This document shows positions 41,944 through 51,333 of a stretch of DNA of 64,000 nt, in pieces. The DNA is taken from the NCBI RefSeq assembly GCF_018403265.1, contig NZ_BOSI01000001.1, positions 1,922,001 to 1,986,000 of the forward strand, in the 5' to 3' direction. The notes under the pieces were generated by a model. The model was not told where the DNA came from and did not search any database. It worked only from the letters and a program-made list of their open reading frames with translations. The DNA comes from Paenibacillus sp. J31TS4 (GTDB lineage: Bacteria > Bacillota > Bacilli > Paenibacillales > NBRC-103111). Position 1 is the first letter of the stretch; every line of letters starts with the position of its first letter. Position numbers and translations under genes: made by a program.

Positions 41944-42782
41944 TTAAAAGTGCTTTCGATATAGTTCCCGGCGTCGGTCTCCGCTGAGTTGCGCGTAAAT
42001 TCTTGTCGTGTCCATCCTGGCATGCCCTAGGAACGATTGAATGACTTCCAAGGGCGTATCATTGTTGAGCAGATGCGTTGCGTAAGAGTGCCTTAACTTG
42101 TGGGGATAGACATTCACTTCAATGTCCGCTCGCCTGGAGATCCGCTTGATAACGTAACGCATCTGAGGGATGCCCATTCGGCGCGGGGCACGTTCGGTCA
42201 CAAACAGAGCAACATCTGTATCCTTGCGGCTCCGCAGATACCGCTTAAGCCAGATCGCGCACTTAATGGTGAAGTACACCTCTCGCTCCTTATCTCCTTT
42301 ACCGCGAACGATGATGGACCGGCCTTCCCAATCGATCGAGTTACGATTCAATCCGTGTATCTCGCCGATCCGGCAGCCGGTGGTATACAGGACCTCAACC
42401 AGAGCGTGCTCGAGCGGAGACACACACGCTTCGCGCAGGGCCTCGATGTCTTCTTCTGACATTGCCTTTGGAATCCGCATTCCCTGCTTTGGTTCCTTGA
42501 GCTTGCTGGCCGGGTTCCGTGTGATGTAACCCTCGTCCAAAGCCCATCGGATAACGATTTTAGGAAGCGAACCCGGTGCCCTAAGCTGGATGGTTTCAGT
42601 CGCTCCGCATCCTTGGCAAGGTAGCTTTTCAGATCATCGTAGGTGATCGAATCAATCGCTTGGTCCCCTTTCCATCGAATCAGCAGCCCTGCCTGGATTC
42701 GGTATGCCTTAATCGTGTGCCGAGAGTACCCTTCAATCCGCTTGTCCGACTCGTAAGATGCCCATGCCTCGGATAGTCGCAT
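41944..42782 (-). pseudogene. Tyrosine recombinase (XerC/D-like), single-base frameshift
   Basis: The N-terminal SAM-like domain reads from 42782 (MRLSEAWASYESDKRIEGYS) to about 42553, where one missing base breaks the frame. The catalytic domain continues in the next frame to 41944 and keeps the tetrad: Arg in TGCRIGE, Lys near VRGKGDKE, His-x-x-Arg in HKLRHSYATH, the second His in LGHARMD and Tyr in TRIYAQL. Restoring one T would join the halves. It sits in the late region, far from either att site, and the phage has a serine recombinase, so this is probably a second, lost recombination function such as a resolvase. Confidence 0.85.
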
Positions 42783-42788
42783 CGTTTG

Positions 42789-42819
42789 TTTACCTCATTT
42801 CGTGTTTATTTGAGGTAAA
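42789..42819 (-). promoter_or_regulatory. Inverted repeat over the recombinase ribosome site
   Basis: TTTACCTCA pairs with TGAGGTAAA (9-base arms). On the minus strand the right-hand arm contains the GAGGT ribosome site of the broken recombinase, so folding would hide it. Could also be an operator. Confidence 0.5.
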
Positions 42820-42873
42820 TATACCACCATATGAACACATTGGCAACAACATTGTGTTATATTTCTTGTATTT

Positions 42874-42902
42874 TGAACACATTTCCGAGTATAATGTGTT
42901 CA
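42874..42902 (+). promoter_or_regulatory. Operator over a promoter for the RHH gene
   Basis: TGAACACAT and ATGTGTTCA form 9-base arms around TATAAT (42890-42895), with a weak TTGTAT at 42866. Another TGAACACAT is at 42832. The layout fits autorepression by the ribbon-helix-helix protein. Confidence 0.6.
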
Positions 42903-42926
42903 TCAGAAGAAAAGGCGGCGGTATGG

Positions 42927-43112
42927 ATGTCGACATTAGAACGCAAGACTGTAAACGTGATGTCAGACGTAAAGGATGATTTGGTGAAGCTCAAGTCGTC
43001 GTTGGGATTGTCAAACGAGAGCGATACAATCCGGTTTCTGCTCACCCTCTATAATACGTCAGCAACGATCCCAACCGAGGCCGTTACGGCATTGCTGGAG
43101 CTTCGGAAATGA
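42927..43112 (+). CDS. Ribbon-helix-helix (Arc-like) regulator
   Basis: 61 residues from ATG at 42927 with AAGGCGG upstream. VKDDLVKLKSSLGLSNESDT then IRFLLTLY is a typical RHH fold. Its promoter carries a dyad, and a terminator follows, so it is a single-gene unit divergent from the recombinase remnant, which it may once have regulated. Confidence 0.65.
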   Translation: MSTLERKTVNVMSDVKDDLVKLKSSLGLSNESDTIRFLLTLYNTSATIPTEAVTALLELRK

Positions 43113-43115
43113 GAG

Positions 43116-43152
43116 AAGTCCCCTAGTTATTACAGCTGGGGGACTTTCTTTT
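43116..43152 (+). terminator. Intrinsic terminator
   Basis: AAGTCCCC pairs with GGGGACTT, followed by TCTTTTT, 4 bases after the RHH gene stop. Confidence 0.75.
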
Positions 43153-43192
43153 TGGGTCATTTCCTCTTCAACATACGACCTTCGTTAGTCGT

Positions 43193-43393
43193 TTAAGCCG
43201 GGAGACTCTTGAGTGGTTCCGGGCAATTTTCTACCACCCAATCCCCGCCAATCAATTCAACGTTTTTTCCCGTGGCGTTGTACTTCGATATTAACGCGAA
43301 CATGTCAAGAACCGGCTCTTGCTCGCTGGTCTCGAAATTCTCGTAAATTTCCTGCAAATCGTTCACTATTTCTGCTTTCCTCTGGTTAGTCAT
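43193..43393 (-). CDS. Phage hypothetical protein
   Basis: 66 residues after GGGGG. Helical, acidic; last gene of the tail operon. Unknown. Confidence 0.5.
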   Translation of the reverse strand: MTNQRKAEIVNDLQEIYENFETSEQEPVLDMFALISKYNATGKNVELIGGDWVVENCPEPLKSLPA

Positions 43394-43396
43394 ATC

Positions 43397-43867
43397 TCAA
43401 TTCCCCCATACCCTTATGATTTTTACGGTTACCGTAGCCGTATCGGTTGCGTGGTAGTTTGTAATCCTACCTTTCAACGCTCTATCGTATGGAATCTTAT
43501 ACAATTTTGCCTCTTGCATGTTTGCTGGGTCAATCAAATCAACCGATGCACTAACTCGCTGTCCCAAGTGCAAAGATACGCTAGGAGTAGCGTTAGAGAA
43601 GGTTTTTGCAACGTTGTTTTTACGCGGGAAATACATAGCGCCCCCCGCATCTGTTCCCGCATACGTTGGATGGGCGCTCCCCTCTAGGCTCCACGGGAAT
43701 TTATCAATAGCTACGGCGAGCCATAATTCCTTTTCATTCGTTGGATTAAGGTTAAAATCGAAACTTGTTTTTGCCGGAACACTTACGGCATTCACTAAAG
43801 TTTCAAACGTGATCATATTATTCATCGCTATGTGCATGAAACGAGAACGCTTATCCAGGCTTGACAT
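43397..43867 (-). CDS. Phage hypothetical structural protein
   Basis: 156 residues, beta-rich with few cysteines. Its ATG overlaps the upstream stop. Position after the fibre gene suggests a tail-tip or receptor-binding accessory. No family recognised. Confidence 0.5.
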   Translation of the reverse strand: MSSLDKRSRFMHIAMNNMITFETLVNAVSVPAKTSFDFNLNPTNEKELWLAVAIDKFPWSLEGSAHPTYAGTDAGGAMYFPRKNNVAKTFSNATPSVSLHLGQRVSASVDLIDPANMQEAKLYKIPYDRALKGRITNYHATDTATVTVKIIRVWGN

Positions 43868-44418
43868 TAGAGAGGCACCCCCAGCAGGTGAATTGATAGA
43901 TTTCCAGACGTCGGCGCTGTGTCACAACGATAACCAACGTACATTCCATCTCGGAGTTGGGATTTCCAGAATAGTTCATCCATTACCATACCATTCTGCT
44001 TATCAAATAAAGTGTCCGATAATCTTAACCTTATCGTTTCAGGCATAGGGGGGATTACTGAGCAGATAGCCCCGGCATCGGTAGGATATGGCGAATACCT
44101 TTTGGTAGTACCATCCGTTAACGGAACGGCCAGTCTATTTATGACTAGCGAAACTCTAATACAGGCATATAGGGGCTGGTTCAGAGTATTAGTAAAGAAT
44201 AACTCGAATGCACTATACTTAGCAGCATCAAAGAGAACGGTTCTTTCGGTAGTATCCCTAATGTCTTGAGCATTCACAAGAACAATTTCCTCAACCTTTC
44301 TCCCCGTTAGCACAACATTCTGGCTGCCGTCAGCGTTAATGCCGTTGGCCTCATTGACAACCTGTCCGTTCTCTTTGATCAGCCGGCCGGACCGGGCCGA
44401 GAGAAAATTTACGTCCAT
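43867..44418 (-). CDS. Phage hypothetical structural protein
   Basis: 183 residues after GGGGGTG. Beta-rich, lies in the tail operon. Probably tail tip; unknown. Confidence 0.5.
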   Translation of the reverse strand: MDVNFLSARSGRLIKENGQVVNEANGINADGSQNVVLTGRKVEEIVLVNAQDIRDTTERTVLFDAAKYSAFELFFTNTLNQPLYACIRVSLVINRLAVPLTDGTTKRYSPYPTDAGAICSVIPPMPETIRLRLSDTLFDKQNGMVMDELFWKSQLRDGMYVGYRCDTAPTSGNLSIHLLGVPL

Positions 44419-44470
44419 CCAATTTCACCCCCGTTAAAATTAAAAACAGCCCGCCGATTCCGGCAAACTG

Positions 44471-44609
44471 TTACTTCGGCGTTGCTATGATGTTCTCTTT
44501 CTCTTCTGCGGTGATGTAGTTCTTCGCGACGGCCGTCTCGAGCTGCTGCTCGCTAACCGTTCCGTTTGATCCAGCACATGAGAAAGTAGTTGAATAGTCT
44601 GCTTGCCAT
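44471..44609 (-). pseudogene. XkdX-like small tail protein, frameshifted
   Basis: The first 18 codons from 44609 (MASRLFNYFLMCWIKRNG) end at a stop, but the next frame at once continues SEQQLETAVAKNYITAEEKE, the usual end of XkdX-type proteins. One base appears lost near 44555. AAAGGATG precedes the start. Could be a sequencing error. Confidence 0.45.
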
Positions 44610-44634
44610 ATTCGATCATCCTTTCGATTTGGGT

Positions 44635-44874
44635 TTAGAGTCCGAGCAAGAAGTTGATGGTTTCCTGCGTCGCCTTCACCTGCTCATCCACAAGAGCGAG
44701 CTGGCTCTTTAATGCCTGGACTTCGCTGCTGGTGGCGACGTTCAGGAAGGTAAGCTCTCCAGACCCGTCTTGGTTGCGGTGTTCAGCGATAAGCTGCTTA
44801 TCCTGATTCTCGTCCATGATCTTGGTACGCTCGACCATATCCCCATAGGGAACGACTAGATTGATATTAACCAC
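44635..44874 (-). CDS. Phage tail-operon hypothetical protein
   Basis: 79 residues from GTG after AAGGAGG. The C-terminal half is a coiled coil (VQALKSQLALVDEQVKATQE). It lies between the fibre gene and the XkdX-like ORF, as in many siphoviruses. Confidence 0.55.
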   Translation of the reverse strand: MVNINLVVPYGDMVERTKIMDENQDKQLIAEHRNQDGSGELTFLNVATSSEVQALKSQLALVDEQVKATQETINFLLGL

Positions 44875-46090
44875 TGGCTGTTCCCTCCTTAGACTTATCC
44901 CTTGTTATGAATCTTGGCGAAGATGGGGAAGCATTCGTGATTTTTGACCCCCACAGAGAGACGCGACTTGAGCTATACTCTACTCGGACTACTATGTCAA
45001 CGATGTCCCCCTCGGTAAGATTCCAGTTCATAGAGCAAGTTACGTTGGAGTATTCGTTGGACTTGAACCAGGTGTTTGGGTAAGTCTGCCCGTTGATCCT
45101 AACATCTCCAATACCATTTGCACCGAACATAACCCAGGAAATAGTGTAGGTGTTAGTCCCGGGAGCATCTATCCGAAACCTTCGAGCGATTACGTATGTG
45201 GTGCTGCTCCCATAAAAGGTCTCATCACTACCCTCTGCGGCATAGACGTGAGGTATGGTGGTTCCCGCTATTCCGTAAATACTTTTTCCCTGCAAAATGT
45301 TCTCTGGTTTCCAGTCCGGCTGGCCCGGAAGGTATGTGTTGTAGACACTATTCCATCCTCCAGCATAATTCCCTGCATAATATCCTCTGGGGGGCTTGGC
45401 ATACAACCTCCTACCCGAGCCATCCCCTGGGTCCCAGGACATCCACAGATCGACAGGCACTTCGTTATTTCGGTTTGGCAATGTTCCTGACACTTTCTGA
45501 CCCTTTGCATAGCCTGAAAAACCTTCTACCACGTATTGTGCTTCTAGGTTCGCATCGCTGGTGAAAGTTCCTTTTACAAAACCAGAGCCAGCACCAGAAG
45601 CACTATTGGCTCCAATTGTCTGTCCTGCTTTCACAACATCTGGGTTTAGACCATAGACCTCTTGGCGGAAAATTGTATTGGCATCTATGAACCCCGTCAC
45701 ACCTGGCTTAAAGTATAAGCTGCCACCGTATCCGTCTCCCCAGAGTCCAAAACCAGATACTTGCGTAATATTCGCTGTGTTAGCCGCGTTATCTGTGATA
45801 GTTTGTCCGCCCCGGTTTGGCATGGTTCCGACGATTTTTTTACCACCAACATACGCCGTCTTTCCAGCAATCAACTCCTGGGTCGCGGCGTTCGCGTCCT
45901 TGGAGATATTCCGGATCTTCGCCGCCAGCGTTGCGAACGAGTCGGCGGCCGCCGCAGCTTGCCCCATATCGGAGATCGCTTGAGATATCGGCGTTTTTGC
46001 GTTTTCTACGTTCTGCGTTGCTTGAGAAATTCGGTTCTCAAGATCATTCAAATTGACCGGTGAAAGCGGCGTTGTTTCGCTCCACTGCAT
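44867..46090 (-). CDS. Tail fibre / receptor-binding protein
   Basis: 407 residues. A helical N-terminus (NLNDLENRISQATQNVENAK) is followed by beta-rich repeats containing GTMPNRGG and GTLPNRNN, a motif common in phage fibres, and a C-terminal jelly-roll-like domain (IDAPGTNTYTISWVMFGANG). Likely binds the cell surface. Confidence 0.7.
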   Translation of the reverse strand: MQWSETTPLSPVNLNDLENRISQATQNVENAKTPISQAISDMGQAAAAADSFATLAAKIRNISKDANAATQELIAGKTAYVGGKKIVGTMPNRGGQTITDNAANTANITQVSGFGLWGDGYGGSLYFKPGVTGFIDANTIFRQEVYGLNPDVVKAGQTIGANSASGAGSGFVKGTFTSDANLEAQYVVEGFSGYAKGQKVSGTLPNRNNEVPVDLWMSWDPGDGSGRRLYAKPPRGYYAGNYAGGWNSVYNTYLPGQPDWKPENILQGKSIYGIAGTTIPHVYAAEGSDETFYGSSTTYVIARRFRIDAPGTNTYTISWVMFGANGIGDVRINGQTYPNTWFKSNEYSNVTCSMNWNLTEGDIVDIVVRVEYSSSRVSLWGSKITNASPSSPRFITRDKSKEGTASG

Positions 46091-46103
46091 TTTCTCACCT
46101 CAC

Positions 46104-47927
46104 TCATTGCGACCCGGCAAGCAGCGCAGCCACCCGGTCATCAAGGTCCTGCATGTATGCCGGTGTGATCTTCTTCGTGCCGGTCGCCGGAGCAAAGCTC
46201 CGCGTGTCGATCTTCTCTACTTGAATGGCTTCCATATCTGTCTTGGTCTTGTTGTAAGGCTGCTCATCCACCTTGATGTTCCCCCGCATACCACCAAACC
46301 ACGCCACCTTAGATAGCTGGCCGATCGCTTCGAATGGTGCGATGTAGGATAGGCTCGTGATGCTCCCGGTTTCCGCGCCGTTCTGCTTTGTGAGCACCTT
46401 CCGCAGTAACTCTTTTCCCTGCGAGTCATAGAGAATCACCGATTTTACACGATCGGCAAAGTCAAACATAGGGAAAAGGCTGGTCGATGGGAACAACGTG
46501 TTGGATGCGTACACCTCTTTGAAGATGTTGGGCGTCTCGGCTGCCGTCCAGGTCTTGGAGAATGAGGCCAGTGTGATGAGAACCTCTTCCTCGTTGATGT
46601 TCTCGCGGATGACGAATGCCTCCCCGCGGGTCGCCATCAGCTCGAACATGCGCGTCCAGCTGCCCTGCTCCGGGCCCTCGACCGCCGACACCTCGTAGAA
46701 TAGCATGCCTGCCTCGTCGCTAATGCTCACGCTTTCGATAAGCATTTCCGCATTGTTAAGACCATGCTCAGGAAGATTAATGATTGCCAGTTGCCCGGCT
46801 TCAAGTCCGCGCCGACGCGTCCGAAACTTTACCCTGCGGCCGATGACTCCGTACTTCTTCAGCTTGGCTGAAGCGGATTGGAAGGCAGCTTCCCGGTTTG
46901 TCGTCTGCGGCTCGTCTTCTACGTCTTCATTGAGCCCGGAATTCATTTCGAGATTTTTCCTTAACGTGATCTCGTCCTGATTGCGGGAAATGACGACTAT
47001 GGAGAATTCGCCTTGGTACGTTACGGATAAAATATCGGTGTCCTTAATCGGAGTAGCATTGGTATCCTGGGAGATCGTATTCTCTCCCTTTGACCAATAC
47101 CACTGTTTGCCGTTGTCGAGGCCGCGGATGCCCACTGTTTGCGTCTGACCGTTCAGTCGGATGGTTGGCACCTTTGCCAGTTTAAAACCCGTGGTGAACG
47201 CCGTTCGCTTTCCGTCTCCCTTGAATTCCTCAGTCTGCGGATCGGTGATGTCCGTACCGCCTTTGATGTATTGGGAATTCCGGTATTTCGGGTTTCCATG
47301 CTCGACAGTGGGATCGTGAAAAATGTCCGCACCAGTCACGATCCAGGGGGCCGTAAACGTTGATCGCTCGACAAAGTATAGCTTCCTGTCGAAGTCGATG
47401 TACCAGATGAACCCGGCTTTCTCGGCAATTGCCTCAATAGCCCTGGTTACCGGGACATAATTAAACACGGCCTCCTCGACTAAGGGGCCGTCTTGTATAA
47501 TGCCTTCGGTGACACCTTCTTCTGCAAGCTTCTCGAAGATCATATTTTTAATGATCGTCCCAGCTAGCTGCTGTTCATAGGCTTTAGCAAGGATACGTTT
47601 GTCTGCGAGATAATGCTGGTCCTTGCATTGGATATTATGCATAAGAATGTCTTGTCCAGGGATGCGCTTCTCAGTTGGCTTGTCAATGACGCCAGCATAA
47701 AGAATCCCCTTGTCTTCACCAAATATCTCTACTAGCTGCCCTTGTTCGAAATGAACTGATGTGTCCGTCTTAACAGTGAAGGAAGCGGTGGAGCGTTCTC
47801 CGATAGCGTCATCAATGGAAAGCGAGTTCACCAACACCTTTACTTCCGCTCCGTTTATGAAAAACCGGATATACTCCGGCCGCATTACCTGGTATGGACT
47901 AATAAAATACTGATCGTCGAGCGCCAA
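46104..47927 (-). CDS. Tail-associated protein (baseplate/tip hub type)
   Basis: 607 residues from TTG at 47927, 8 bases after AGGAGG; two upstream GTGs are too close to that site. N-terminal phage-tail domain (IRFFINGAEVKVLVNSLSID), then hub-like beta domains. In siphovirus order it follows tape measure and distal tail genes, fitting the tail tip. Confidence 0.7.
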   Translation of the reverse strand: MALDDQYFISPYQVMRPEYIRFFINGAEVKVLVNSLSIDDAIGERSTASFTVKTDTSVHFEQGQLVEIFGEDKGILYAGVIDKPTEKRIPGQDILMHNIQCKDQHYLADKRILAKAYEQQLAGTIIKNMIFEKLAEEGVTEGIIQDGPLVEEAVFNYVPVTRAIEAIAEKAGFIWYIDFDRKLYFVERSTFTAPWIVTGADIFHDPTVEHGNPKYRNSQYIKGGTDITDPQTEEFKGDGKRTAFTTGFKLAKVPTIRLNGQTQTVGIRGLDNGKQWYWSKGENTISQDTNATPIKDTDILSVTYQGEFSIVVISRNQDEITLRKNLEMNSGLNEDVEDEPQTTNREAAFQSASAKLKKYGVIGRRVKFRTRRRGLEAGQLAIINLPEHGLNNAEMLIESVSISDEAGMLFYEVSAVEGPEQGSWTRMFELMATRGEAFVIRENINEEEVLITLASFSKTWTAAETPNIFKEVYASNTLFPSTSLFPMFDFADRVKSVILYDSQGKELLRKVLTKQNGAETGSITSLSYIAPFEAIGQLSKVAWFGGMRGNIKVDEQPYNKTKTDMEAIQVEKIDTRSFAPATGTKKITPAYMQDLDDRVAALLAGSQ

Positions 47928-47948
47928 CGTCACCACCTCCTTCGGCTG

Positions 47949-48335
47949 TTAATTGCACTCGAGAATCTTTACAGTTTGGTTGCTCTCAGCAATTGCAAAC
48001 CATTTTACCGGGTACATCGGGTCTAAGCTGATGGAGAAAGGCTCGCCTGGGAGCAGCGGATACCCTGTTGTTTTTGTAACTGCAGCCGAGGGTCCGAGAT
48101 ATATCGCATCGTTCCCGACTACACGAATAAGCATCTTTCGCCTTGCAGGTAAAGCAGTCGAACCAGCCTTTAATTCTACTGCTGTAGTACCTACTGTTTG
48201 CGTTCCGCTAGAAAACCCCGTTTGAACGTCAGATTCTCCAGTAAATGGCCGGAATTCGTTGCCGGACTCGCTCCACTGTTGCGGGATCGGTTTATTCTTG
48301 CCATCGGTCAGAATTTCCTTGTTGTAATATGGCAA
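47949..48335 (-). CDS. Small tail protein
   Basis: 128 residues, beta-rich. Located between tape measure and tip genes, where distal-tail-type proteins often lie, but it is shorter than a standard Dit and no family is recognised. Confidence 0.55.
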   Translation of the reverse strand: MPYYNKEILTDGKNKPIPQQWSESGNEFRPFTGESDVQTGFSSGTQTVGTTAVELKAGSTALPARRKMLIRVVGNDAIYLGPSAAVTKTTGYPLLPGEPFSISLDPMYPVKWFAIAESNQTVKILECN

Positions 48336-48348
48336 GGTGCTTCACCCC

Positions 48349-51294
48349 CTATATTTTCATTCCTGTTCTTATCCTAGTAATGTCTTGAAGATGTGGGCCG
48401 ACAGATTTGGCGATAGTACGACCATCCAACTCGATGATGAGAGTACTGCCACCATTGCCAGAGTTTGCTCCTCCACCCACTCCAGCACTACCAAGCGGCT
48501 GAATGGTTGGCATGCTCAACATGTGTTCCATAGACCCCTGAACCTCTGGATAAGAGTCTTGAAGTCCGAGAGCGAAGCCTTCCCCGGTAAATCCTCCAAT
48601 CTCCATGAATACTCTCGAAGGAGAATGAATCCCCAGCACAGACTTTGCGGAGTCGATTGCACCGCTGACCATGGATTTCGCTTTGTCCACTAGAGCCGTG
48701 CCCATCGAACCTATGCCGTCGATCAGACCTTTAATGATGTTTGCCCCCATCTCGATAGCGTCAGCTTTCATTTGGTCCCAACCATCTTTGAGACGATTGC
48801 CAATGTCAACGAGAAAGCTCCAAATCTTACCCGGCGCTTCAGCGAAGGAAGTCATGATGCTGGTCCACATTTCATGAATAGAAGTCTTGGAGTTGTCCAC
48901 TCCCTGCTTGAAAGACTCCTTGATCTTATCCCAAGTGGAATTCATTTTCTCCCAAATAGCTAGTCCGCCGTTTACGAAAAAGGAAATCAGATCGCTCCAG
49001 AAAGCTTTCCCCGCGGCTTTGACTGCTTCTACGCCATCATTCCAGGCATCTCTGAGGCTATTCCATGTAGAGACAAGATTGTTCCAGATTTGTTTGCCGG
49101 CCGATACAAAGAGATTAACAAGAGCGTCCCAAGCTGCCTGTGTATTGGTTTTAATGGATGACCAAGCCTGGTCCCAGATCTCATACAATCCCTGTCCGAG
49201 CCGAAGAACAATGTCTTTCACGTTGCTGGCGAAGCCGCCCCACGCCTGTTTGATCAGATCCATATTACCGGTGACTAAACCGACAATACTGAGAAATGCA
49301 GCTGCGAAAAGGGATTTTATAAATTGCCAGCCTTCGTCCAAGACCATGACGATTGTTTGCCATACCCCTTTAATGATGGCAAAGACGTTCTTCAATCCGA
49401 CTGTCACGATGGGGCCAATGGCATCCCAAACATTCGTGAACATCTCAGTGACTCGATCCCATGTCTGGGAGAAGAAATCGACAACACTACCCCAGATGCT
49501 AGAAGCCGTGCTCTTGATGGCTGACCACGTTCCCGAAAGGAAGGACTTAACCCCATCCCACGCTGCATTAACTCCATTTACAATGACTACCCAGGTAGCA
49601 GCGAAAAAGTCAACGATTCCTGCCCATGCTGAAGACGCTCCAGCTTTAACATCAGCCCAGACCGCGGAAAACATTTCAGCTAAGCTGCCCCAAATGGCAA
49701 TAGCCGCACTCTTTATGCCCTCCCAAACACTATTCAGGAACGCGACGATGTTGTCCCAATTCTCATAGATCACAATGGTAAGAGCAGTTAGAATCGCTAT
49801 GGCTGCCGTGACAGCAGCGACAATTCCCAGGATAGGCAAAAGCACTGCCCACTGAGCTGCGGCTAGTATTCCGAATCCCGCGACTAGGAATCCAACGGCA
49901 CCAGCAAGCAATAACAGCCCTGTCGTTAGCGCGGCTCCAATGGCAATGAAACTCTTTGTTGCTGGGGAAAGGCTATTGAACACATCCATGATCTTCCCAA
50001 GCCATTGAGAAAAAGCTCGCACAGCAGGTAGCAAGGCTGTTCCCACACTGATTGCAAACGTCTCGAGCCCACCTCTCAATTGCTCAAGAGATCCATTCAG
50101 CGTGTTCATTTTCGTTTCGGCAACTTGATCGGCTGTTATCGCGTGCATGGCCTTGTTCATATTGTTCAGGCCATCCGCGCCTTCCTTGTACAGGATGTTC
50201 CCCGCTCGTATGGCGTCCGTTCCGAACATGATTTCAAGCGAGGCAGCACGCTGCGCATCAGTCATCCCGCTAAGACTCTCCTGGAGGATGCCTGCAATTT
50301 CATTCATTGGCCGGATTGATCCAGTCGCATCGTAAAACTTAGAGGACAGGACACCTGTTTGCATCGCAAGCTGCATGTAGGCGTTTTGCGCTTTGACAGA
50401 CCCTTCTTTGGCACCTTCCTGCTCTGCGGCAAACTTCTTCAGTGCCTGATCTACATCCTCAAAAGAATTTGAGGCCGGTGTGATTCCGTTATCTTTGAGC
50501 AGCTGAAATGCTTTCTGCGCGTCATACGTCATCAGATTCAAGCGCTGGAATTCAGAAACCTGGGCCTTTGTACTCGGCTGAAGATTTAGCAACATCGTTT
50601 TCAAAGAGGTGCCAGCATCAGACCCTTTAAGGCCATTTTGTGCAAAAGCTGCAAGTGCAGTGGTCGTATCATCGAAAGATAGTCCTACCCCCGAAGCTAC
50701 CGCCGAAACAGCAGCCAAGCCAAACTTAAGCTCATGTACAGAGGTTGCAGATGCGTTTGCAGCGCCAGCAAGGATGTCGGCAGCTTGTTGCACAGTTAAG
50801 CCATCATTTTTAAAGGCGTTGAGTGCGGTCGAAGCCAACTCTGCAGCGTCTGCCAGTTCCAGTTCTCCGGCTGTTGCAAGAGAAAGCGCACCCTTCAAAC
50901 CACCGCTCATGATGTCCTCGGCGCTTACACCGGCCTTGACCAACTCCTCGATGCCTTTGGCCGCCTCGGTCGCTGAGTACTTAGTGTCAGCCCCCATCTT
51001 GATGGCAAGTTCAGAAAGTGATGCACCGTACTTATCCACGTCTGCCGGGTCCATTACCGATTTGACATCGGCAATGGACTGCTCAAAGTCGGCCGCCGAT
51101 TTCACAGCTCCTCCAAGAGCAAGACCGATCGTCGCGCCCGCTGCGGTGAAAGCAGTGCCGATTTTTTGGCCGGCATCAGAAACCTGTTTCCCAACCTTTC
51201 CAAACGACTTATCGAATTCGTTGGCAGCCTTTTCGAAATCCGTCATGTCAGCACCAATCTTGACCATTAAACTGCCGATTGTCTCTGCTGCCAT
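48349..51294 (-). CDS. Tail tape measure protein
   Basis: 981 residues from ATG at 51294 after GGAGG. N-terminal PhageMin_Tail region (LMVKIGADMTDFEKAANEFD), a TP901-type domain, multiple hydrophobic segments at about 435-515 and tandem tryptophan-rich repeats (VWDGVK/..AWDALVNLF) in the C-terminal half. Length sets the tail length and fits a tail of roughly 150 nm. Assembled with the chaperone pair encoded just upstream. Confidence 0.92.
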   Translation of the reverse strand: MAAETIGSLMVKIGADMTDFEKAANEFDKSFGKVGKQVSDAGQKIGTAFTAAGATIGLALGGAVKSAADFEQSIADVKSVMDPADVDKYGASLSELAIKMGADTKYSATEAAKGIEELVKAGVSAEDIMSGGLKGALSLATAGELELADAAELASTALNAFKNDGLTVQQAADILAGAANASATSVHELKFGLAAVSAVASGVGLSFDDTTTALAAFAQNGLKGSDAGTSLKTMLLNLQPSTKAQVSEFQRLNLMTYDAQKAFQLLKDNGITPASNSFEDVDQALKKFAAEQEGAKEGSVKAQNAYMQLAMQTGVLSSKFYDATGSIRPMNEIAGILQESLSGMTDAQRAASLEIMFGTDAIRAGNILYKEGADGLNNMNKAMHAITADQVAETKMNTLNGSLEQLRGGLETFAISVGTALLPAVRAFSQWLGKIMDVFNSLSPATKSFIAIGAALTTGLLLLAGAVGFLVAGFGILAAAQWAVLLPILGIVAAVTAAIAILTALTIVIYENWDNIVAFLNSVWEGIKSAAIAIWGSLAEMFSAVWADVKAGASSAWAGIVDFFAATWVVIVNGVNAAWDGVKSFLSGTWSAIKSTASSIWGSVVDFFSQTWDRVTEMFTNVWDAIGPIVTVGLKNVFAIIKGVWQTIVMVLDEGWQFIKSLFAAAFLSIVGLVTGNMDLIKQAWGGFASNVKDIVLRLGQGLYEIWDQAWSSIKTNTQAAWDALVNLFVSAGKQIWNNLVSTWNSLRDAWNDGVEAVKAAGKAFWSDLISFFVNGGLAIWEKMNSTWDKIKESFKQGVDNSKTSIHEMWTSIMTSFAEAPGKIWSFLVDIGNRLKDGWDQMKADAIEMGANIIKGLIDGIGSMGTALVDKAKSMVSGAIDSAKSVLGIHSPSRVFMEIGGFTGEGFALGLQDSYPEVQGSMEHMLSMPTIQPLGSAGVGGGANSGNGGSTLIIELDGRTIAKSVGPHLQDITRIRTGMKI

Positions 51295-51333
51295 TAACCA
51301 CACCTCCTTCCCATAACAAAAAAAGGAGCCGAT

